Positions 8,080 through 12,019 of a stretch of 12,019 nt of DNA are shown here, piece by piece. The position numbers were made by a program, and so were the translations under genes. This DNA comes from Sporisorium sorghi (lineage: Eukaryota > Basidiomycota > Ustilaginomycetes > Ustilaginales > Ustilaginaceae). Where the stretch lies: contig JALCCG010000396.1 of NCBI GenBank assembly GCA_023212695.1, positions 1 to 12,019 of the forward strand, in the 5' to 3' direction. The stretch's first letter is position 1, and each line of letters begins with the position of its first letter. The notes below the pieces were generated by a model that worked only from the letters and a program-made list of their open reading frames with translations, was not told the DNA's origin and did no database searches.

Positions 8080-9644
8080 TCACGCCCTCCAGCTGTACGG
8101 GTGCAGGTAGGCCTCGGCCGACGAGCCGTGCTGACCAAACCCGGCAGCGTGATGAGCCACGTGCTGGTGCGGCAGCTTGTACGCCACCGTCGACGTAGGG
8201 CTCAGCTCCACCTTGGCGTCGACGACGCCGTAGTAGCGTGCGTCCTCCCACTGCGACGACTCGACATCCGACGGAGGAGTGTCGGGCGTAGTGCGGCCGC
8301 TCATGATCGAGCGCGACGCGTACGGCGATGGCGTCGCCGACGTACCGCTCGAGGCAGCGTACGACATGGACGAGCAGATCGACGACGAAGAGATCGACGC
8401 CGCAGGCGAGTTTGAGTAGTACGACGACGACGATGCCGAGAGGGGCATGCTGTGCACGGGCGTCGTGTAAGGGCGACACCTCTCGCGCGCCGTGTTGATG
8501 AAAGGGTGGATGAAGCTCGGTGCGGTGGCGCTCCTCTCCTGGCGGTGGCTGGCGCTCTTGACCATGGCCGTGGAAGCGGGCAGCGAGGTGCTGCTGCTGC
8601 TGCTGCTGCTGCCAATGTGCGCGCACGACGCCGACGCAGGCATCGAGGCGCCATAGCCCGAGATGCTGCCGCGCGCGCCAAACGAGTGCGAGACGCTCGA
8701 CTGCCTCGAGTGGCGGCCGGACGAGATGCGGTGCGGACCGGCGTGCGAGTCGATCGACGGCGACGAGAACCCCGAAGACTCGAGCGCAGGCGTAGGTGGT
8801 GCCGACGACTTGACGCTCGAGACGCTCTCGGATCGCTGGCGAGGCGACTCGGACAACGACGACGACGCCGTCGTGTCGATGCTGCTGCGCCTCGACATGA
8901 GCTCCAAGATCTTGCGCACCACCAGGTCGATGCGGCCACCATCGACATCCTGCTCAAGCTCGTAGGTAAACACGTCGAGATCCTCGGGCGAGACATTGAC
9001 CTTGTAGCCGAGGTAGCCGAAGAGCTCGCGCTCCATCTGGTTGATCTCGCGCAAACTGAACAGGCCCTGGCCGACAATGGCCCAGCTCTTGTTCGAGTAC
9101 GTGTCGTCGCAGCTGCTCTTGCTGGCGATCATGAGCGCAGAGATGAACAGACGGTGACCCGACGAACCGCGTGCGGCTGGGAAGCGGATCTTGAGTCGCA
9201 GCAGCAAGTAGAGCGCCTGGAAGGTGACAGCCTCAGGCAGGCGCGTGCGGTAGAGCGCATAGGCGATGAACTCGGAGAGCCGAGGAGCTGGCGTGCCGTT
9301 CTGGGTTGCTGGGAGCGAGGCCGAAGCCGAGGTCGAGTCGAGCGGGCAGGCGAAGAGGTACAGGATGAATCTCTCGCAGAGCTCGGAGGTTTCTGTCAAG
9401 AGAGAATCAAGAGTGGGGTCAGCCAAGGAGATCAGAGGAAGGAAAGAAGGAAGGCATCGTGTGCAGCTCGAGCAAAGGACTCACCTCGGTAGCCGTAGAA
9501 GCGGTCCTGCTGGTCAGATCGCTGAGCAGATCTTGATGACGACGAAGAGGGCTTGCTCGAGGAAGCAGAAGCCTTGGCAGCCATAGACTCGGAAGTCATG
9601 TTGGACTGATAACCGCTGTAAGCAGAAGCGACCGAGGCAGCCAT
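8080..9644 (-). CDS. PCL-type (Pho85/Cdk5-associated) cyclin, two exons
   Basis: The coding sequence joins exon 1 (9644-9485) to exon 2 (9392-8080), giving 490 residues. The reading frame across the junction gives ...RFYGYR-E-TSELCER.... Residues 1-53 are Ser-rich. Residues about 54-80 (ETSELCERFILYLF) lead into a cyclin box at about 93-197. It contains SEFIAYALYRTRLP (93-106), the HRLFISALMIASK helix (133-145), DDTYSNKSWAIVG (149-161) and LREINQMERELFGYLGYKVNV (167-187), the pattern of Pcl1/Pcl2-group cyclins. These bind a Pho85/Cdk5-class kinase and direct it to polarity and cell-cycle targets. Ustilago maydis Pcl12, a Cdk5 partner in filament growth, is the best-known relative; orthology is not established here. 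The tail (about 220-490) is Ser-rich with several SP/TP sites, a Ser7 run (315-321) and a PEST-like segment near 420-433. The start is the first in-frame ATG, in good context (CACAATGGC). The exon 2 frame alone would start falsely inside the intron at 9426. Confidence 0.88.
9393..9484 (-). other. Spliceosomal intron of the cyclin gene (92 nt)
   Basis: The donor is GTGAGT (9484-9479), a CTGAC branch site lies at 9422-9418, and the acceptor is TTGACAG ending at 9393. The branch A is 26 nt from the acceptor, with a pyrimidine-rich stretch between. The intron interrupts a codon after its first base (phase 1). Removing it joins the Ser-rich N-terminus to the cyclin box in one frame. It is the only intron I can place in the window. 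Confidence 0.85.
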
Positions 9645-9694
9645 TGTGGAAGAAGAGCTGGTCGAAGGTCTCGAGAGAGGAATGTGGTTGGGAA

Positions 9695-9736
9695 TCAAAC
9701 AAGAGAGTGGGCGATAGAGGGTGCTGCTGTGCACAT
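9695..9736 (-). other. Possible upstream ORF (13 codons) in the cyclin leader
   Basis: The frame runs ATG to TGA and encodes MCTAAPSIAHSLV. It would be translated only if the transcript begins beyond 9736. The weak start context would allow leaky scanning to the cyclin ATG at 9644. It may act in translational control, or be a chance frame. Confidence 0.3.
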
Positions 9737-9993
9737 TTGACGGTGGCAAAGGGCGAGCTGAGAATGCGACGAGATGCAGGAGATGAGCTTGAAATGAAGG
9801 GACGAGGCGCTTGTGAAGCAAATGGGGATGCTTTTTTTTTTTTTTTTGGTTGAACCGGGTGTATCGGTGAATATAGATGCCACACGCCGACGAAATGAAC
9901 TGAGCTACAGGTTGGAAAGGTTGCTTTTGTTGTTGTAGGTGGGCGAGTTGATGCTGAAGGGGAGGAGATGCTTTAAAGAGAGATGGCTGGCTG

Positions 9994-10000
9994 TATATAA
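9994..10000 (-). promoter_or_regulatory. TATA-like box
   Basis: TATATAA is read on the plus strand; the minus strand reads TTATATA and contains TATA in the sense of the cyclin gene. It lies 350 bp upstream of the cyclin ATG, so it would imply a leader of roughly 250-300 nt. In a GC-rich genome such a box stands out, but its orientation is ambiguous. Confidence 0.35.
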
Positions 10001-10120
10001 TCTATTGAAGGCGAGAAGAATGGCAAGTCGAGGTGGCGGTGGAAAAGTATCTAGGAGCGCAATGCTTTTGTGTTGTTGAATAGAGATGCTGGACACGGCG
10101 AAGAGGGGGTAGTGTATAGC

Positions 10121-10310
10121 AAGAAGGAGGAGGAGGAGCGTCGGGTTGATGGAGAGGAGAGGAAGGAGGGAGGAGGTGAATGGTGATGGATCGACAAGAA
10201 GGAGGAAGGATATATTGGAAACCGAAGAGGAGGACGAGGAGCAACTGGAAGCGAAGGAAGGCGACAGGCAGGAAGAGCGGCAGCAGCAGCAGCAGCAAGC
10301 AGCAGCAGCA
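10121..10310. repeat. Purine-rich stretch ending in a CAG repeat
   Basis: The plus strand is dominated by GGA, GAA and AGG units from 10121 to about 10275 (AAGGAGGAGGAGGAG at the left edge), then by a CAG array at 10281-10310 with one CAA interruption. Short open frames through it encode only Arg/Glu- or Gln-rich low-complexity peptides and are not credible genes. The minus strand is correspondingly CT-rich, upstream of the cyclin gene, a common feature of fungal promoters. Confidence 0.6.
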
Positions 10311-10714
10311 CCAAGCGTCGGAGTGCAGAGCGTCGAGCGTCAGAACCCTTTCTTGTGCGTTGCGTTGCAATGCAATTGCTGCGAGAGCGGAGGCCAGATC
10401 CCGTTTGTCAGGAAGGAGAGGCTTAAGGTTTCTGGAGAACCTATGGCAGAAAGAGAGTGGCGGGCGGGCAGCGAGGCAGCAGCGAGGCAGTAGCGGCACG
10501 GCAGAGGAGGAGGACGACAGCCCCAAGAAGGGTTCTTGTTCGACAAGGCGGCTTCTGCTCTGTCTCTCGACAGTGTCACGGCGGCGGCGGCAAGTTTGTG
10601 TCTTTTTTTTTAAAAAAATTCTAAATCCTTTTCTGAGAGGATGGCCGGCGTACGTGTGACATTTCTACGCCGTTTGCCAGGCAAAGCAGGGCAAGCCAAG
10701 ACAATAGAGAAGCG

Positions 10715-10758
<44 letters not shown>
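10715..10758 (+). repeat. Poly-A tract of 44
   Basis: This is an uninterrupted A44 run, the longest in the window apart from the terminal poly-G. Its exact length is likely unreliable in sequencing. It lies about 1.07 kb upstream of the cyclin ATG. Nothing around it (no target-site duplication, no coding upstream) marks it as a retroposon tail. Confidence 0.85.
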
Positions 10759-10760
<2 letters not shown>

Positions 10761-11101
10761 AAAGAGAGCGACAAGGGGGACGGCCAAGGCTCGGGCCGTC
10801 GGAATAGCATCCAGGTTTGAGCGAGAAAGGGGAAAGGCAAAAGGCAAAAGGCAAGGGAGGACCGAGTGGCGAGGCGAGGCAGCGAAAGGCAAGGAGCGAC
10901 GTCCCGAGCGGGCTCACAGTGACACTCAAAGGGCCCGACCGACCGTATGGCACAACAGAGCAGCTACGCGAGTGGCGAAAGGGCCGAGGAAGCGACGAGG
11001 CAACGGACGGACGGACGCGCGGCGAAACCTCTGCCGGTTCAGCAGCGAAGCGGACACAAAAGAAAAAATTTATTGCGCAAGGCCAGACTTGGGTCGAAGG
11101 G

Positions 11102-11191
11102 AAAAAAAAAAAAAAAAAAAAAAAGGGGGGACCAAAGTGCAGTGAAGCGAGAGAGGGAGTGCGGGCAATTTTTTTTTTTTTTTTTTTTTTT
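11102..11191. repeat. A23 and T23 inverted pair
   Basis: A23 (11102-11124) and T23 (11169-11191) are separated by 44 purine-rich bases. The arms are perfect complements of equal length and could form a snapback or cruciform. The read length of each arm may be inexact. Confidence 0.7.
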
Positions 11192-11194
11192 GGA

Positions 11195-11230
11195 GTGACA
11201 GTGACAGTGACGGTGACGGTGACGGTGACC
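11195..11230 (+). repeat. Six tandem GTGACN hexamers
   Basis: The units are GTGACA, GTGACA, GTGACG, GTGACG, GTGACG and GTGACC, starting 3 bases after the T23 run. They contain TGACG half-sites like those of bZIP/CREB-type factors, spaced by 6 bp. The array may be only a microsatellite. Confidence 0.8.
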
Positions 11231-11333
11231 AATGGCAGAGAGTGGGCAAGTGGGCATTGGGGGCGGCTGCGGCAGCTGCTGCACGGGGCTTACAGTAGCC
11301 AAGCACGATTCCAAGGTGGCGAGACCCTTTCTC

Positions 11334-11360
11334 TTTGAAACTCGACCGACGAGTTTCAAA
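11334..11360. repeat. Perfect 11-bp inverted repeat with 5-nt loop
   Basis: TTTGAAACTCG (11334-11344), loop ACCGA, CGAGTTTCAAA (11350-11360). It is followed on the plus strand by a T-rich stretch. No gene reads into it, so a terminator role has no support; it could be a protein-binding dyad or a structured RNA element. Confidence 0.65.
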
Positions 11361-11744
11361 TTTGTTTTTCTTTTCTCAGACCTCCCGTGCAGTCTCAGGC
11401 GGGAAGCCTAGGGGAGAGGAAGAAAAAAAAAAAAAAGAAAAAAAAAGTGTGACTGAAGGAAGAGAGCAGGGCCCGAGTGCCGAGACAGGTTTTGAGAGAA
11501 AAAAGGGGGTCTGTGCAGGAAAGCACAGCCAACGACAGCATTCGCCAATTATTTTTTTTTTTGTTTTCTTTGTTTTTTGTTTTTGATTTTTCGCATGGAA
11601 AACGTCGTAAAAGCAAGGGTTGACAGGCGGAGTCGAATTTCCGCCAAAAAGAAATTCGCGCGGCGTAGCTTTTCGCCCATCGATTTTTATTTTTATTTTT
11701 TCTCTCTTCGTCCACACTCAGTCGAGAGCAGACGACATCGACGT

Positions 11745-11768
11745 TCGCTCGGCCGGTCGCTCGGCCGT
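11745..11768. repeat. 12-bp direct tandem repeat
   Basis: TCGCTCGGCCGG is followed directly by TCGCTCGGCCGT: two copies with one mismatch. The function is unknown. Confidence 0.7.
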
Positions 11769-11890
11769 TCGGTATATCATGTAGCGAGGCCCGGTTTCAG
11801 ATGGCTAGACACTATGAACAGTACACATGAAAGCACCGCGTCAAGGAATGGTCATCGTGGACGAGCCTGTGTAGCGCTGATGTCGGCCAA

Positions 11891-11904
11891 CTTCGAGCTC
11901 GAAG
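11891..11904. repeat. Perfect 14-bp palindrome
   Basis: CTTCGAGCTCGAAG is its own reverse complement. It lies 13 bases before the A32 run near the right end. Any function is unknown. Confidence 0.7.
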
Positions 11905-11916
11905 AAAGAAAGAACC

Positions 11917-11917
<1 letters not shown>

Positions 11918-11949
<32 letters not shown>
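11918..11949 (+). repeat. Poly-A tract of 32
   Basis: An uninterrupted A32 run, followed by GTTTTTAGGGGGGG and other homopolymers to the window end. Read quality is probably low here. Confidence 0.8.
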
Positions 11950-11953
<4 letters not shown>

Positions 11954-12019
11954 TTAGGGGGGGCTGGTATGCGTGGGTGTGTTTTTGTTTTTTGGGGGGG
12001 GACCCGGGGGCCGCAGAGG

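Larger units (their letters stand above)
9645..10120 (-). promoter_or_regulatory. Leader and proximal promoter of the cyclin gene
   Basis: On the minus strand this stretch is pyrimidine-rich and holds only one ATG between the TATA-like box and the start codon. That ATG (9736) opens a 13-codon reading frame ending at 9695, 50 nt before the true start. Its context is weak (C at -3, T at +4). A T16 run on the plus strand (9832-9847) appears as poly-A in the leader. Transcription start is not determinable from sequence. Confidence 0.45.
10311..12019. other. 1.7-kb gene-free right flank, homopolymer-rich
   Basis: I see no supportable protein or RNA gene. Open frames run through poly-A or poly-T and encode Lys or Phe runs. 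The stretch holds T9A7 at 10603-10618, A44 at 10715-10758, an A23/T23 pair (11102-11191), six GTGACN hexamers (11195-11230), an 11-bp hairpin (11334-11360), A14-G-A9 (11423-11446), a 12-bp direct repeat (11745-11768), a 14-bp palindrome (11891-11904) and A32 (11918-11949). The last 70 bases are G- and T-homopolymer-rich and look like a low-quality contig end. Confidence 0.6.

Noticed and set aside
8452..9492. 346-codon open frame antisense to the cyclin
   Set aside because: Arg-rich shadow frame over the cyclin box and across the intron; no motif.
9782..9797. GATG-N9-TGA, resembling the bE/bW homeodomain binding motif of smuts, upstream of the cyclin
   Set aside because: Only seven fixed bases, expected about 0.3 times by chance in the flank; it lies in the likely leader, and I am not certain of the exact consensus.
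9432..9821. N-terminal extension of the cyclin starting at 9821
   Set aside because: The codon at 9821 is TTG, not ATG; the first in-frame ATG is at 9644 and has a good context.
10180..10659. 159-codon open frame to the right of the cyclin
   Set aside because: Encodes Arg/Lys/Ser/Gln low-complexity sequence from purine-rich and CAG repeats and ends in a poly-T stretch; no domain.
10817..11338. 173-codon open frame containing Lys and Phe runs
   Set aside because: Runs through the A23 and T23 tracts and the hexamer array; the product is simple-sequence noise.
11577..11957. 126-codon open frame ending in poly-Lys, possible retrocopy with poly-A tail
   Set aside because: No recognisable protein, Arg/Ser-rich, and no target-site duplication around A32; the poly-A is one of many homopolymers here.
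11950..12019. TTTTTAGGGGGGG near the right end as a possible telomere remnant
   Set aside because: A single imperfect unit, not a TTAGGG tandem array; surrounding G and T homopolymers suggest poor-quality sequence.

Overview
The window looks like nuclear DNA of a basidiomycete fungus, most probably a smut (Ustilaginomycetes). Three things point there. Long, GC-rich, nearly intron-free eukaryotic genes are separated by homopolymer-rich spacers. The only intron I can place is a short 92-nt one with GTGAGT, CTGAC and CAG signals. Exact and near matches to the smut pheromone response element (ACAAAGGGA) lie upstream of a Ste6-type exporter. The species cannot be fixed from the sequence alone.

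Layout: 1-163 is an almost pure poly-G run, probably an assembly or sequencing artefact. 164-789 is the upstream region of gene 1. 790-1860 (+) encodes a mitochondrial small-subunit ribosomal protein, uS2m (MRP4). After a 151-bp spacer, 2012-6460 (-) encodes a 1482-residue full-length ABC-B exporter (TMD-NBD-TMD-NBD) of the Ste6/MDR type. These two genes converge. 6461-8079 is the ABC gene's upstream region combined with the 3' flank of gene 3; it holds a pheromone-response-element cluster at 6719-6960 and a nested dyad at 7091-7141. 8080-9644 (-) is a two-exon Pho85/Cdk5-type (PCL) cyclin of 490 residues. 9645-12019 has no supportable gene. It holds the cyclin leader and promoter (one 13-codon upstream ORF, a TATA-like box at 9994), a purine-rich/CAG stretch, long poly-A and poly-T tracts, a hexamer tandem repeat and a strong hairpin.

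Function: MRP4 is housekeeping (mitochondrial translation). The ABC protein is the likely exporter of the farnesylated a-factor-like mating pheromone, and its upstream elements suggest induction by the HMG-box factor Prf1 during mating. The neighbouring PCL-type cyclin belongs to a family that drives polar growth and cell-cycle control; in Ustilago maydis the family member Pcl12 acts with Cdk5 in the mating-induced filament. The ABC gene and the cyclin gene lie in tandem on the minus strand and may both be mating-related, but the sequence only supports this for the transporter. I found no clearly new system. The most worthwhile leads are the PRE cluster, the regulatory-looking insertions in the transporter, and the nested dyad.
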